DNA from: Oscillospiraceae bacterium
GTDB taxonomy: Bacteria; Bacillota; Clostridia; Oscillospirales; Ruminococcaceae
NCBI GenBank assembly: GCA_017887325.1
Contig: JAGHIE010000014.1
Coordinates: 1 to 64,000, forward strand
Length of the DNA: 64,000 nt
Direction: 5' to 3'
Within the stretch, counting starts at the first letter, position 1, and the number at the start of each line of letters is the position of its first letter. Shown here piece after piece: positions 15,860 through 24,760 of the stretch. The notes below the pieces were generated by a model. That model was not told the DNA's origin, did not search any database, and was given only the letters and a program-made list of their open reading frames with translations. A program made the translations under genes and the position numbers.

Positions 15860-16483
15860 TTATCTGTATAAAAACATTTTAACTCTATTATAAGATTCTT
15901 CACTTGCTATTATATAAATTATATCATTTTCTTTTAAAGTAGCATAAGAACCTGGAGATAAAATTAATTTTCCGTTTCTTTTTATAGCAATAATTGTAGC
16001 TAAAGTATTTTGCCAGAAATTTATTTCACTAACAGTTTTATTCAAATATTTGGCTTCACTTGTAATTTCTATTTCAAAAGGTACAAACGGATTTAAATCT
16101 TTAAATCTTTCAGTATAATCTAATAACTCATTAACAGTTTCACTTAATATTTTGGATTGTCTTTTTTGCTCTTCCATAATATTTAAAATATTTTTTTTAA
16201 TACTGTTTATATTACTAACATCATTATACTTGCTTAAAAAATCTTTTGATTTTTCAACTGATAAAACTTCTATTCCAACTCCTGGTTTTATTAAAACAAC
16301 ACCTATGTCTTCTAATATACACATAGCTTTTCTTACAGTTTCAGGAGAAACATTATAATAACTTGCGAGTGTAGAACGCCCTTTTATCTTCTCACCTATT
16401 TGATATTTACCATTAACTATCTTAGATGCAATATCAACAGCTATTTGCTGATATACAGGTACTTCTATTCTAGCTCTTCCCAT
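15860..16483 (-). CDS. BusR-like GntR-RCK_C regulator (predicted c-di-AMP sensor)
   Basis: A 207-aa protein. Residues 1-75 form a GntR winged helix (IASKIVNGKYQIGEKI, then YYNVSPETVRKAMCILEDIGVV). A coiled linker (about 90-130) follows, then an RCK_C/TrkA_C domain (about 135-207, ending NDIIYIIASEESYNRV). This is the architecture of BusR, which represses an osmolyte importer when c-di-AMP is bound to the RCK_C part. No osmolyte transporter is adjacent, so the target is elsewhere or the gene itself. The c-di-AMP cyclase (26265) and another receptor (19798) are in the same window. Confidence 0.8.
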   Translation of the reverse strand: MGRARIEVPVYQQIAVDIASKIVNGKYQIGEKIKGRSTLASYYNVSPETVRKAMCILEDIGVVLIKPGVGIEVLSVEKSKDFLSKYNDVSNINSIKKNILNIMEEQKRQSKILSETVNELLDYTERFKDLNPFVPFEIEITSEAKYLNKTVSEINFWQNTLATIIAIKRNGKLILSPGSYATLKENDIIYIIASEESYNRVKMFLYR

Positions 16484-16531
16484 ATCTTATAACCTCTCTC
16501 TCTATTTAATTTTACATTTCATAATTATATT

Positions 16532-16560
16532 ATTATATTAAATAATAATAAAAATATCAA
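16532..16560 (-). promoter_or_regulatory. Promoter of the BusR-like gene
   Basis: On the minus strand TTGATA (16555-16560) and TATAAT (16532-16537) are 17 bases apart. The -10 region is embedded in an AT palindrome that could hold the autoregulatory operator. Confidence 0.6.
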
Positions 16561-16578
16561 GTATTAAACAATAAATTT

Positions 16579-16610
16579 AAAAAGGTAGTTGAATAATCAA
16601 CTACCTTTTT
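16579..16610 (-). terminator. Terminator of the MraY-like gene
   Basis: AAAAGGTAGTTGA / TCAACTACCTTTT has a 4-base loop and begins one base after the stop codon of the MraY-like gene. Confidence 0.85.
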
Positions 16611-16611
16611 A

Positions 16612-17574
16612 CTATTTTAATAAATATATAAATACTGAAGATACAATTACTTGTACTATACAAAATCTAAATACAACATGTGTATTAGACCACTCTTTAT
16701 TTTTTCTATAGTGGTCATGTATAGGAGTTCTAATATTTTTCATAACTTTAATTTTTAAAAATCTACCCATAGATAGTTTTATTAATCCAGCTCCACCGTC
16801 CACAATTAACATAAATGCAAATGGAATATATAAGAATGGATTTTGAGTTTTTAAAGCAACTATAGCAATGAATAAACCTAAAGCTCTTGAACCAGCATCA
16901 CCCATCATTAATATACTTGGTGTTGCATTAAACCATAAATAAGCTAATACAACAAATACCATTATAAGTATAATTGGAGCAAAAACAAAATCAACATTTT
17001 TAACAACAAAATAGAATGATAATAATGTTATAACTGATAAACTACCACTTAATCCATCTACTCCATCACTACAATTAGTAACATTTATTGAAACCCATAT
17101 TAAAATTACAGATAATATTACAAACAATACTACTGGAATATTAAATGATATACTATTTTTTAAAAATAGTATATTTATATCTGTTCCATTAAAATTAACA
17201 TATGTAATACTTGCTACTAAAGCAATAGCAAAATCTAATAAACCTTTTTTAAGTGGTCCCCAAGGAACAGCAGAAGCATCATCTAAATATCCTGTAAGCA
17301 TAGCAGCTACCACCAACGCTACATATATCAAATATTCTGGATTAATTGGTACAAATAATAATGTTGTTACTGCAAAAACAATAATAAAAATTATACCTGC
17401 TCCTCTTGGTTTTCCTTTAGATAATGCACCATTATGAGCAAATAATCTTCCTTCATCTTTAGGAAGTTTATCTTTTAAAAATTTTAAAGCACCAGCAGTT
17501 ACAAAAAAAGCAAACATAATTCCTAATAAAGCAAATATTTCATAACTACTATTTTGAAAAATACTTCTAAACAC
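16612..17574 (-). CDS. MraY-like phospho-N-acetylmuramoyl-pentapeptide transferase, divergent
   Basis: A 320-aa polytopic membrane protein of the MraY/WecA superfamily with about ten hydrophobic segments. It keeps the catalytic landmarks: the DD pair in YLDDASAVPWGPLKKG, the NCSDGVDGLSG loop and MGDAGSRALG. However, the usual histidine loop HHHFE is replaced by PIHDHYRKN, and MGDTGS by MGDAGS. Family members transfer phospho-sugar from UDP onto undecaprenyl phosphate at the inner leaflet. It stands alone, not in a mur/dcw cluster, so it may be a second copy with a specialised acceptor or donor. Superfamily membership is sure; exact substrate is not. Confidence 0.8.
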   Translation of the reverse strand: MFRSIFQNSSYEIFALLGIMFAFFVTAGALKFLKDKLPKDEGRLFAHNGALSKGKPRGAGIIFIIVFAVTTLLFVPINPEYLIYVALVVAAMLTGYLDDASAVPWGPLKKGLLDFAIALVASITYVNFNGTDINILFLKNSISFNIPVVLFVILSVILIWVSINVTNCSDGVDGLSGSLSVITLLSFYFVVKNVDFVFAPIILIMVFVVLAYLWFNATPSILMMGDAGSRALGLFIAIVALKTQNPFLYIPFAFMLIVDGGAGLIKLSMGRFLKIKVMKNIRTPIHDHYRKNKEWSNTHVVFRFCIVQVIVSSVFIYLLK

Positions 17575-17613
17575 GATATTGTTCTCCTTTTATTTTAATA
17601 TATTAATAAAAAT

Positions 17614-17645
17614 AAAACTGCTTATCTATTTCGATAAGCAGTTTT
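17614..17645 (-). terminator. Terminator of the ferredoxin gene
   Basis: AAAACTGCTTATC / GATAAGCAGTTTT has a 6-base loop and A/T flanks and lies 14 bp after the ferredoxin stop codon on the minus strand. Confidence 0.85.
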
Positions 17646-17658
17646 GATTTAAATCATA

Positions 17659-17829
17659 TTAGTCTTCGTTTGGAGCACCTACTGGACAAACACCAGCACA
17701 AGCACCACAAGAAATGCATGTATCTGCATCGATAACGTATTTATCATCACCAGCAGAAATAGCACTTACTGGGCATTCTGCTTCACAAGCACCACAAGAA
17801 ATGCAATCATCGTTAATAACGTATGCCAT
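17659..17829 (-). CDS. 2[4Fe-4S] ferredoxin
   Basis: A 56-aa clostridial-type ferredoxin. It has two near-identical cluster motifs, CISCGACEAECP (residues 9-20) and CISCGACAGVCP (residues 38-49), giving eight cysteines in two CxxCxxCxxxC sets. It is a small soluble electron carrier of anaerobic metabolism. GGAGGT lies 7 bases before the start, and its own promoter (17860-17888) and terminator make it a single-gene transcript. Its GC content is higher than its neighbours', consistent with high expression. Confidence 0.95.
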   Translation of the reverse strand: MAYVINDDCISCGACEAECPVSAISAGDDKYVIDADTCISCGACAGVCPVGAPNED

Positions 17830-17859
17830 TATTTACACCTCCTTTTAAAATACACCTTA

Positions 17860-17888
17860 ATTGTATCACAAAGCGGTAATTGTTGCAA
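17860..17888 (-). promoter_or_regulatory. Promoter of the ferredoxin gene
   Basis: On the minus strand TTGCAA (17883-17888) and TACAAT (17860-17865) are 17 bases apart. Confidence 0.65.
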
Positions 17889-17906
17889 TAATTTTATTAT
17901 TAACAA

Positions 17907-18776
17907 TTATTTATCCTCTAATTCTGCTAAAGCTTCTATTTCATCTTTATTAACTCTTATCTTAGAATCTTTTATTACTGATATTTCATCTTTATGGAAT
18001 GTTTTTATAAAACCATCAGGTTTATTATCTAATACTACTCTTAATTTTCCTGTTAAAACATTAGTTTCTACAACTTTACCTTTACCTTCTTCTGTTTTAA
18101 CAATAGCTCCAACTTTTGGAGTTACAGAAAGTAGTTCTTCATAAACGTCTTGTTCGTATTTCAAACAACACATAAGTCTTCCACAAGTACCTGATATTTT
18201 AGTAGGATTTAATGACATACCTTGTTCTTTAGCCATTTTTATAGATACTGGTTGAAAATCCCCTAAAAATGTAGAGCAACAAAAAGGTCGTCCACAAATA
18301 CCTAATCCACCAAGCATTTTAGACTCATCTCTAACACCTATTTGTCTTAATTCTATTCTAGTTTTAAATACACTAGCCAAATCTTTTACTAAATCTCTAA
18401 AATCCACACGACCATCTGCTGTAAAATAGAACAAAATTTTATTGAAATCAAAAGTTATTTCAACATCAACTAATTTCATTTTCATATTATGTTTTTCTAT
18501 TTTTTGTAAGCAAAGATCAAATGCTTCTTGTTCTTTAATTTTATTTTTTCTTACAATCTCTAAATCTTCTTCAGTAGCCCTTCTAGTAACTGACTTTAAA
18601 GGAGGTACTATCTCACTATCATCAACTTCTCTATTTGCTATTACTACTTCTCCACACTCTACACCTCTTGCAGTTTCTACTATAACATAATCACCGAAAC
18701 TGAATTGTTGTCCTAAAGGTGAGAAATAATAAACTTTTCCAACATCTTTAAATCTAACACCTATTACCTCTGTCAT
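17907..18776 (-). CDS. ricT: RicT (YaaT), PSP1-domain protein
   Basis: A 289-aa protein with the PSP1 C-terminal domain. The cysteine set CGRPFCC (about 160-166) and CGRLMCC (about 197-203) matches the residues of B. subtilis RicT that help hold the Ric iron-sulfur clusters. RicT works with RicA and RicF to redirect RNase Y for mRNA maturation, and affects sporulation and biofilm. It follows holB at 29 bp, the same order (yaaQ, holB, yaaT) as in Bacillus. Confidence 0.92.
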   Translation of the reverse strand: MTEVIGVRFKDVGKVYYFSPLGQQFSFGDYVIVETARGVECGEVVIANREVDDSEIVPPLKSVTRRATEEDLEIVRKNKIKEQEAFDLCLQKIEKHNMKMKLVDVEITFDFNKILFYFTADGRVDFRDLVKDLASVFKTRIELRQIGVRDESKMLGGLGICGRPFCCSTFLGDFQPVSIKMAKEQGMSLNPTKISGTCGRLMCCLKYEQDVYEELLSVTPKVGAIVKTEEGKGKVVETNVLTGKLRVVLDNKPDGFIKTFHKDEISVIKDSKIRVNKDEIEALAELEDK

Positions 18777-18805
18777 ATCTTCCCCTTTCTCCAGATATAC
18801 TGGTA

Positions 18806-19789
18806 TTACCCTATAATTTCTTTTAAACCTGCTACAAATGTAGCTATCATCAAGCTTTGATTAGCATTTGTTTGTGTTTTTATTTTTACTTTTTCAATAA
18901 ATTCTATTAAATTAAACACTTGTGATTTTGACAAGCTAAAAGCTAGTTGAGATACTTCTTCTTTAACATCACTTTTGCCCGTAACTTTAATCAATAAACT
19001 CTCTCTTAAATGTACTAAAATTTGTTCTAATAATATATAAAAATCTTGATTATTTTTTTCAAACTCAGTTACATATTTAAGTATTGGATATTCTTTTTTC
19101 TGTGCAATTAATCTGCATAAATTTAAGCTGTCTTGTTGCAACTTTGAAAATTTATCATCTAACAAATATTTTTTTGCAAGTCCCATATTACCATTACATA
19201 AAGGTACAATATTTTCTATTTTCTCATAAACAAGTTCGATATCACTATCTTCAAACTCTGTTTTTAAAGCATCTTCCAACTCTTTTGGTGATAAAGGAAA
19301 TAGTTGAACTGGACTTATTCTTGAAATAATAGTTTGTGGTAATAAATCTATGTTATTAGCTGTTAAAATAAATATAACATTGTTTGGTGGTTCTTCTAAA
19401 GTTTTTAAAAAAGCATTAAAAGCACCAATAGTCATATTTTGAATATTAGGAATAATATAAATTTTATACTCACTCTCATTAGGTTTAATTATGCAATCAT
19501 TTTTTATTTCTCTTATTTTTTCTATATGCAGAGAATTTTTACTTTCCCCACCTAATACATATTTAACATCTGGGTGATTATCAGAAATAACCTTTTTACA
19601 AGCTTTACATTCTAAACAAGGTTTCTTATCGCTTTCACACATAATAGTCATAGCTAATAATTTTGCAAAAGTTTTTTTACCTAAACCATCTTGTCCAAAT
19701 ATTAAATAAGCATGACTTAAACAGTTGCTTTTATTTATGTTTAAAAGCAACTGTTTAGCCATATTATTACCGTAAAAATTATAACTCAT
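18806..19789 (-). CDS. holB: DNA polymerase III delta-prime subunit
   Basis: A 327-aa clamp-loader subunit. The P-loop-like GQDGLGKKTFAK lies at about 33-44, the zinc module is CLECKACKK (about 60-68), and the sensor region reads FNAFLKTLEEPPNNVIFILTANN (in two parts) with SRISPVQLF. It forms part of the complex that loads the sliding clamp. It sits between darA (9 bp away) and ricT, a conserved Firmicutes neighbourhood. Confidence 0.92.
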   Translation of the reverse strand: MSYNFYGNNMAKQLLLNINKSNCLSHAYLIFGQDGLGKKTFAKLLAMTIMCESDKKPCLECKACKKVISDNHPDVKYVLGGESKNSLHIEKIREIKNDCIIKPNESEYKIYIIPNIQNMTIGAFNAFLKTLEEPPNNVIFILTANNIDLLPQTIISRISPVQLFPLSPKELEDALKTEFEDSDIELVYEKIENIVPLCNGNMGLAKKYLLDDKFSKLQQDSLNLCRLIAQKKEYPILKYVTEFEKNNQDFYILLEQILVHLRESLLIKVTGKSDVKEEVSQLAFSLSKSQVFNLIEFIEKVKIKTQTNANQSLMIATFVAGLKEIIG

Positions 19790-19797
19790 ATGTTAAT

Positions 19798-20121
19798 CTA
19801 TACTTTTTCAAATCTTTCAACATTAGTTACAAATATAGTTGCACCACCAACAGTAACTTCTACTGGGAATGGTGTATAAGAACCTAAACCATAAGTAGCT
19901 GATGAAGGTACCATTTGTTTTCTTTTTTTACTACTAGCTTCAATAATTTCTATAACTTCATCTACTTTTTCATCGTCTGTACAAACCATGAAAGTAGTGT
20001 TACCTGACATTAGAAATCCACCAGTACTAGCAAGTTTTGTAGCAAAAAAACCATTTTTTGTTAGTTGTTTTGATACACTAGCACTATCATCATCGCTAAC
20101 AATTGCATAAATCAATTTCAT
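19798..20121 (-). CDS. darA: DarA (PstA/YaaQ), PII-like c-di-AMP receptor
   Basis: A 107-aa PII-like protein with the family's start MKLIYAIVSDDD, the glycine-rich loop STGGFLMSGNTTF (T-loop side) and the end FPVEVTVGGATIFV. DarA trimers bind c-di-AMP between subunits; the downstream partner is not well defined. It lies between the decarboxylase (28 bp) and holB (9 bp). With CdaA and the BusR-like regulator it makes three c-di-AMP proteins in this window. Confidence 0.93.
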   Translation of the reverse strand: MKLIYAIVSDDDSASVSKQLTKNGFFATKLASTGGFLMSGNTTFMVCTDDEKVDEVIEIIEASSKKRKQMVPSSATYGLGSYTPFPVEVTVGGATIFVTNVERFEKV

Positions 20122-20148
20122 AACTATCCCTCCAAATATTTGTTAGTA

Positions 20149-21489
20149 TTATTTTACCACTTTTATATAAATATTTCCACTATTTTTTAGAATTTTTTTA
20201 ACATTATTATTTATTTTCTCTCCACACATAATAACTGGAACACCTGGTGGACACAGACTGATTGTTTGTGCACAAATTCTACCTTGACTTTCTTCTACAT
20301 TTACAATTTCAAAATCTTTTTCAAAGGCTTCTTTGGGTGATAAAACAACTTCTGGTAATGTGTAAGTTACTTTATTTTTAAAAATTTCTTTTTTAACTTT
20401 TATATCATCAATAAATGCAAATAAATTATTATAATCAGGTCCTTGTAAAAACGGTGATATTAAAAGAACAACATATTCCGAATTTGAGTATTCACATTCA
20501 ATTCCATATTTATATAAAATGCTTTTTAATTTATCACCAGTATACCCAATTTTATTTGCATCTATGGTAATCTTACAAAAATCAATTTCATTTTCTAAAT
20601 ATGGTATATTTTTAGATTTTAATCTATCTTTAATTTGTTTTACCACTGTTTTTATTTGTTTATACTCATTTTTTGCCCTATTTTCTAAATACCAATTGCA
20701 TAAATCTAAAGATTGTAAAATCAAGTAAGAAGGGCTTGTAGAACCAAACATATTCATTATATTTTTTACTTCTGACTTCGCATATTTACATTTATCGGAT
20801 AAATGTAAATATGCACCACCTGTCAGTACAGGTAAAGTTTTATGAGCACTATCACAACACATAGTTACGCCTAAATCTAATGGGTGTTTATTGTCATCTG
20901 CAAATTTTAAATATGCCCCATGAGCATTATCACACAATAAATCGACTCCATACCTATCACATACTTTAGATATTTGTTTTATATCACATACATTACCTAA
21001 ATAATCTGGTGCAGTTATATAAACAGCAACAGCATCTGGATTTTGTTTTATTTTTTCTTCTATCTGATCTGCTGTTATCAACCCACATACACCATATTTA
21101 TCGCTTACTTTTGGTAAAACCCATATTGGTTGTAGTCCTAATAATATACAACTATTAATAAAAGACATATGAGCATTTCTACCTGCTATTATTTTTTTGC
21201 CTTTCATCTTTACTAAAGACAACATTGTCTGTATACATAGCGTAGAGCCACCAGCACTATAAATTGTTTCTCTACTACCAAACAATTTAGTAGCATTTTT
21301 TTCTGATTCATCTATTATTCCATCAGCAACAAATAAAGCATCTGCTCCAGTTATCTCTGTAATATCATATTTATTCAACTGCTCAAATTCTATACCTAAA
21401 AAACATCTTCCTTTATGACCTGGCATAAAAAATCTGCTCACATTATTTTCATTAAGTTCTTTGACAAAATCATAAATTGGTGTATTCAT
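20149..21489 (-). CDS. YaaO-type Orn/Lys/Arg decarboxylase-family PLP protein
   Basis: A 446-aa fold-type I PLP enzyme. The N-terminal RFFMPGHKGR motif and the PLP lysine in CCDSAHKTLPVLTGG (about 208-222) mark the Orn/Lys/Arg decarboxylase family in its short, single-domain form without the wing domain of the large inducible enzymes. It probably decarboxylates a basic amino acid toward polyamines. It begins the block decarboxylase-darA-holB-ricT, as in Bacillus where yaaO lies just upstream of tmk and darA. The substrate is not resolved by sequence. Confidence 0.85.
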   Translation of the reverse strand: MNTPIYDFVKELNENNVSRFFMPGHKGRCFLGIEFEQLNKYDITEITGADALFVADGIIDESEKNATKLFGSRETIYSAGGSTLCIQTMLSLVKMKGKKIIAGRNAHMSFINSCILLGLQPIWVLPKVSDKYGVCGLITADQIEEKIKQNPDAVAVYITAPDYLGNVCDIKQISKVCDRYGVDLLCDNAHGAYLKFADDNKHPLDLGVTMCCDSAHKTLPVLTGGAYLHLSDKCKYAKSEVKNIMNMFGSTSPSYLILQSLDLCNWYLENRAKNEYKQIKTVVKQIKDRLKSKNIPYLENEIDFCKITIDANKIGYTGDKLKSILYKYGIECEYSNSEYVVLLISPFLQGPDYNNLFAFIDDIKVKKEIFKNKVTYTLPEVVLSPKEAFEKDFEIVNVEESQGRICAQTISLCPPGVPVIMCGEKINNNVKKILKNSGNIYIKVVK

Positions 21490-21515
21490 CTTTTTACCTC
21501 ATAATTTTTTTATTT

Positions 21516-21545
21516 AGTATATCATATAGTTATTTACTTTGTCAT
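21516..21545 (-). promoter_or_regulatory. Probable promoter of the decarboxylase-darA-holB-ricT operon
   Basis: On the minus strand ATGACA (21540-21545) and TATACT (21516-21521) are 18 bases apart, 27 bp before the start codon. The fit is fair. Confidence 0.45.
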
Positions 21546-21578
21546 TATTAATTTTTTATTATATTATGTTATTTATTG

Positions 21579-21607
21579 TAGACTTTTTGTTTTTTTAAGT
21601 GTATAAT
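21579..21607 (+). promoter_or_regulatory. Promoter of the M15 peptidase gene
   Basis: TAGACT (21579-21584) and TATAAT (21602-21607) are 17 bases apart. Confidence 0.55.
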
Positions 21608-21663
21608 TTAGTGTTGTAAATAGTTACATTTTGTAAATAATATAATCTAAGGAGGTATTACTA

Positions 21664-22452
21664 TTGGCAAGACGAAAAAAACTTAAACTAAGAATGGATA
21701 GAATAATATTAGTACTTTTAATTTTTGTAACAATAGTATGTATGATTATTTTAGGAATATATTCATTAATAAAAACTTTAACACGTGAACCAAAAGATGA
21801 TGTTAAATCTCAAAGTTCTTCAGTAGTTAGCAGTGAAGTTACATCTCAAGGAAATGCTTTTACTCCTCCTAAAGACACAAGTGCTTGGGAATTAATTCTA
21901 GCAAATCCTAGTAATAATATAGGTCAAGATTATGCACCACCTGAAATAGTTACAACTAATGAAGGCGTAGAAATGGATAGCAGAATTTTAGAAGCATACA
22001 ATAAAATGGCTGAGGATGCTTCTAATGCTGGTGCTCCTTTCTGGGCAACATCAGCTTATCGCTCTTATCAATTGCAAGTAGATTTATTTGAAAAACAAGT
22101 ACAACAAGTTTTATCTGAAAAACCTGAATTAACAGAGGAACAAGCAAAACAAGAAGCTGGAACTGTTGTAGCTGTTCCTGGAACAAGTGAACATCAAACT
22201 GGACTAGCTATTGATGTTGTATCAAACGAATACACTTCTTTAGATGAGAATTTTGAAACAAGCAAAGCTTTTCAATGGTTGCAACAAAATTGCTATAAAT
22301 ATGGATTTATATTGAGGTTTCCAAAAGGTAAAGAAGATATCACTAAAATCATTTATGAACCATGGCATTATAGATATGTTGGTGTAGAAGCTGCAACTGA
22401 AATAATGACAAAAGGTATTACTTTAGAAGAATATTTAGGGAAAGTTGAATAA
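21664..22452 (+). CDS. M15 family D-alanyl-D-alanine carboxypeptidase (VanY/DdcY-like), membrane-anchored
   Basis: A 262-aa protein starting at TTG with AAGGAGG upstream. An N-terminal membrane anchor (about residues 12-38) is followed by a Ser/Val linker and the M15B catalytic domain. The zinc and catalytic residues are visible in SAYRSYQLQ, GTSEHQTGLAIDV (His and Asp ligands) and EPWHYRYVG (His ligand). It trims the terminal D-Ala from peptidoglycan stem peptides outside the membrane. It has its own promoter and terminator. Confidence 0.92.
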   Translation: MARRKKLKLRMDRIILVLLIFVTIVCMIILGIYSLIKTLTREPKDDVKSQSSSVVSSEVTSQGNAFTPPKDTSAWELILANPSNNIGQDYAPPEIVTTNEGVEMDSRILEAYNKMAEDASNAGAPFWATSAYRSYQLQVDLFEKQVQQVLSEKPELTEEQAKQEAGTVVAVPGTSEHQTGLAIDVVSNEYTSLDENFETSKAFQWLQQNCYKYGFILRFPKGKEDITKIIYEPWHYRYVGVEAATEIMTKGITLEEYLGKVE

Positions 22453-22456
22453 AATA

Positions 22457-22488
22457 AAAAAAGTTATCCATAATGGATAACTTTTTTT
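22457..22488. terminator. Bidirectional terminator between the M15 peptidase and YitT genes
   Basis: AAAAAAGTTATCCA / TGGATAACTTTTTT forms a tight stem with T-runs on both strands. The two genes converge here. Confidence 0.85.
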
Positions 22489-23335
22489 ATGCTCTAAAAC
22501 CTCTACCTATAATTTCACTTGTATTAGAAATCAATACAAAAGCTGTTGGTTCTATCTCTTTTATAAATTTTCTTAGTTGTAATGCTTGATGTCTTGACAT
22601 AACTGTAAAAATTATTGTTTTATTCTCTCCACTAAAAGCACCTTTTGCATCACAAACAGTAGCACCTCTATGTAACACATTATTTATATAATCACATATA
22701 GGTTTTGGATTTTCACAAACAACATTAAAGTATTTACATAAATTCAAGTTTTCTATAACGCTGTCAACCATTAATGATTTTATAGCTAAACCTAATACTG
22801 AATATAATCCTGTTGTCAAACCAAATACTGGGAATGCTAATAATGTTATCAATATATCTGTTATAAACAAGGCTTTTCCTATATTTATACTAGTATATTT
22901 TTTCAATATCATAGCAATAATATCTGTACCACCTGTAGAAGCTTCAATGTTAAACAAAATTGCAGCACCTAATGAAGGTAACGCAACTGCAAAACACAAT
23001 TCTAACATAGGGTTATTTGTTATCGGTTGTTTTAATGGACACAATATTTCAAAAAGTGAAATACTTCCTGATAATAAAATACTTCCATATGCTGTTTTAA
23101 ATCCACATTTTTTACCTAAAAAAATGAAACCAATAACCAATAATACCATACTGATTATCATGTTAGCAGTACCTGAACTTATTGTCCCTTTTGACCACTT
23201 ACTTATTACAACAGCTACCCCAGTTACACCACCAAATGAAAAATTATTTTGGAATTTAAAAAAGTATACACCAATAGCAACTAACAAAGTTCCTAAAGTA
23301 ATCCAAGCATACTCTTTTAATGTTTTTTTAAGCAT
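22487..23335 (-). CDS. YitT family membrane protein (DUF161 + DUF2179)
   Basis: A 282-aa protein. Five or six hydrophobic segments (residues 10-200) carry the family markers NNFSFGGVTGVAVVISKW and STGGTDIIAMILKKY. A cytoplasmic DUF2179 domain (about 215-282) has HRGATVCDAKGAFSGE and ends in SEIIGRGF. The family is widespread in Firmicutes; the substrate is unknown. Single gene, convergent with the M15 peptidase. Confidence 0.88.
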   Translation of the reverse strand: MLKKTLKEYAWITLGTLLVAIGVYFFKFQNNFSFGGVTGVAVVISKWSKGTISSGTANMIISMVLLVIGFIFLGKKCGFKTAYGSILLSGSISLFEILCPLKQPITNNPMLELCFAVALPSLGAAILFNIEASTGGTDIIAMILKKYTSINIGKALFITDILITLLAFPVFGLTTGLYSVLGLAIKSLMVDSVIENLNLCKYFNVVCENPKPICDYINNVLHRGATVCDAKGAFSGENKTIIFTVMSRHQALQLRKFIKEIEPTAFVLISNTSEIIGRGFRA

Positions 23336-23433
23336 ACTTACTTCCTCTTTCTTAACTTTTATGTAAAAACACTATTTGTAATAATATCATAGCTTTATAA
23401 ATATGTAAATATAAAATTAACTATATTTTTATT

Positions 23434-23462
23434 TTGAAATAATAATTATTATATGATAAAAT
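23434..23462 (+). promoter_or_regulatory. Promoter of ispD-ispF
   Basis: TTGAAA (23434-23439) and TAAAAT (23457-23462) are 17 bases apart, 48 bp before ispD. Confidence 0.6.
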
Positions 23463-23510
23463 TATTTACATAGAAAAAATTATTTTACTTCATATAAAGG
23501 AGTTATTTTT

Positions 23511-24203
23511 ATGAATAAATTTTCTGTTATTTTAGTATGCGCAGGAACAGCATCACGAATGGAAGGAATAGATAAACAACTTTTTTTATTAAATGGCAAA
23601 CCTGTATTTTTACATAGTGTCGATAAATTTAATCAAATTGATTTTGTTCAAGATATAATAATCGTTGCAGGAACTCACAATATTGATGATATAAAAAAAT
23701 ACTGCTCACAATACAAGTTTGATAAACCAATAAAATTCACTTTAGGTGGAAGCACTAGACAACAATCTGTACTAAACGGTATTACTCTTTGTGATGAATC
23801 TTCTAATTTTATCGCTATACATGACGGAGCGAGACCACTTGTTTCTATAAGTGATATTACCAATGTTTTTAATAACGCTGTTAAATATAATTCCTCTACT
23901 TTAGGAGTACCAGTAAAAGATACTATAAAACAAATATCTTATGATAATTTTATAGACTTTACTCCACCTAGAGAACTTTTATATCAAATACAAACTCCTC
24001 AAGTATTTAACAAAAAATTATACTTAAAAGGCATTGACTTTGCAAAAGAAAACGGTAAAGATTTTACAGATGATTGTCAGCTTATAGAAGCTATTGGACA
24101 TAAAGTATATGTAACAAAAGGTAGTTATTCAAATATAAAAATTACTACACCTGATGATATAGGTATAGCAAATTCTATATTAAAAAATAAAGGAGAAAAT
24201 TAA
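23511..24203 (+). CDS. ispD: 2-C-methyl-D-erythritol 4-phosphate cytidylyltransferase
   Basis: A 230-aa nucleotidyltransferase catalysing the third step of the MEP isoprenoid pathway (CTP + MEP). The CTP-binding start [17 protein letters not shown] replaces the usual AAGxGxRM but keeps the Arg and Lys. HDGARPLVS (about 104-112), the [10 protein letters not shown] stretch and the [11 protein letters not shown] end are diagnostic. ispF follows 2 bp later, the usual pairing, behind one promoter. Confidence 0.94.
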   Translation: MNKFSVILVCAGTASRMEGIDKQLFLLNGKPVFLHSVDKFNQIDFVQDIIIVAGTHNIDDIKKYCSQYKFDKPIKFTLGGSTRQQSVLNGITLCDESSNFIAIHDGARPLVSISDITNVFNNAVKYNSSTLGVPVKDTIKQISYDNFIDFTPPRELLYQIQTPQVFNKKLYLKGIDFAKENGKDFTDDCQLIEAIGHKVYVTKGSYSNIKITTPDDIGIANSILKNKGEN

Positions 24204-24205
24204 TT

Positions 24206-24673
24206 ATGAGAATAGGTCATGGTTACGATGTACATAAATTAGTTGAAAATAGAGATTTAATATTGGGTGGTGTTAAAATTCCACACGATTTAGGATTATT
24301 AGGTCATTCTGATGCAGATGTGTTACTACACGCAATTATGGACGCATTATTAGGTGCAACAGCATTAGGCGATATAGGCAAACATTTTCCAGATACTGAT
24401 GAAAAATTCAAAGGTGCTGATAGTATGGAGCTATTAAAACATGTTTTTGAATTAATTACTAATAAAGGATATACAATAGAAAACATAGATTGCACAATCA
24501 TAGCACAAAAACCTAAATTATCCCCTTATATCGAACAAATGAGAATTAATATATCAAAAACACTTAACATTGATTTAAATCAAATTAATGTTAAAGCTAC
24601 AACAGAAGAAAAATTAGGATTTACAGGAGAATGCAAAGGTATTAGCTGTCACTCTGTTTGTCTTTTAAAATAA
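24206..24673 (+). CDS. ispF: 2-C-methyl-D-erythritol 2,4-cyclodiphosphate synthase
   Basis: A 155-aa enzyme of the MEP pathway. The zinc ligands are in GYDVHKL (Asp8, His10) and [19 protein letters not shown] (His42 region), and [12 protein letters not shown] and [17 protein letters not shown] complete the signature. It is trimeric and cytoplasmic. It is translated directly after ispD and ends 36 bp before a terminator. The pair shows that this organism makes isoprenoids by the MEP route. Confidence 0.96.
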   Translation: MRIGHGYDVHKLVENRDLILGGVKIPHDLGLLGHSDADVLLHAIMDALLGATALGDIGKHFPDTDEKFKGADSMELLKHVFELITNKGYTIENIDCTIIAQKPKLSPYIEQMRINISKTLNIDLNQINVKATTEEKLGFTGECKGISCHSVCLLK

Positions 24674-24709
24674 ACTGTAACAAATCAAAATTTAATATCA
24701 TACTCTAAT

Positions 24710-24743
24710 AAAGAAGACTATATTACATATAGTCTTCTTTTTA
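24710..24743 (+). terminator. Terminator after ispD-ispF
   Basis: AAAGAAGACTATA / TATAGTCTTCTTT has a 5-base loop and a T-run. It separates ispDF from the DUF3343 gene that starts about 20 bases later. Confidence 0.8.
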
Positions 24744-24760
24744 AGTATAGGAAAGGATTG

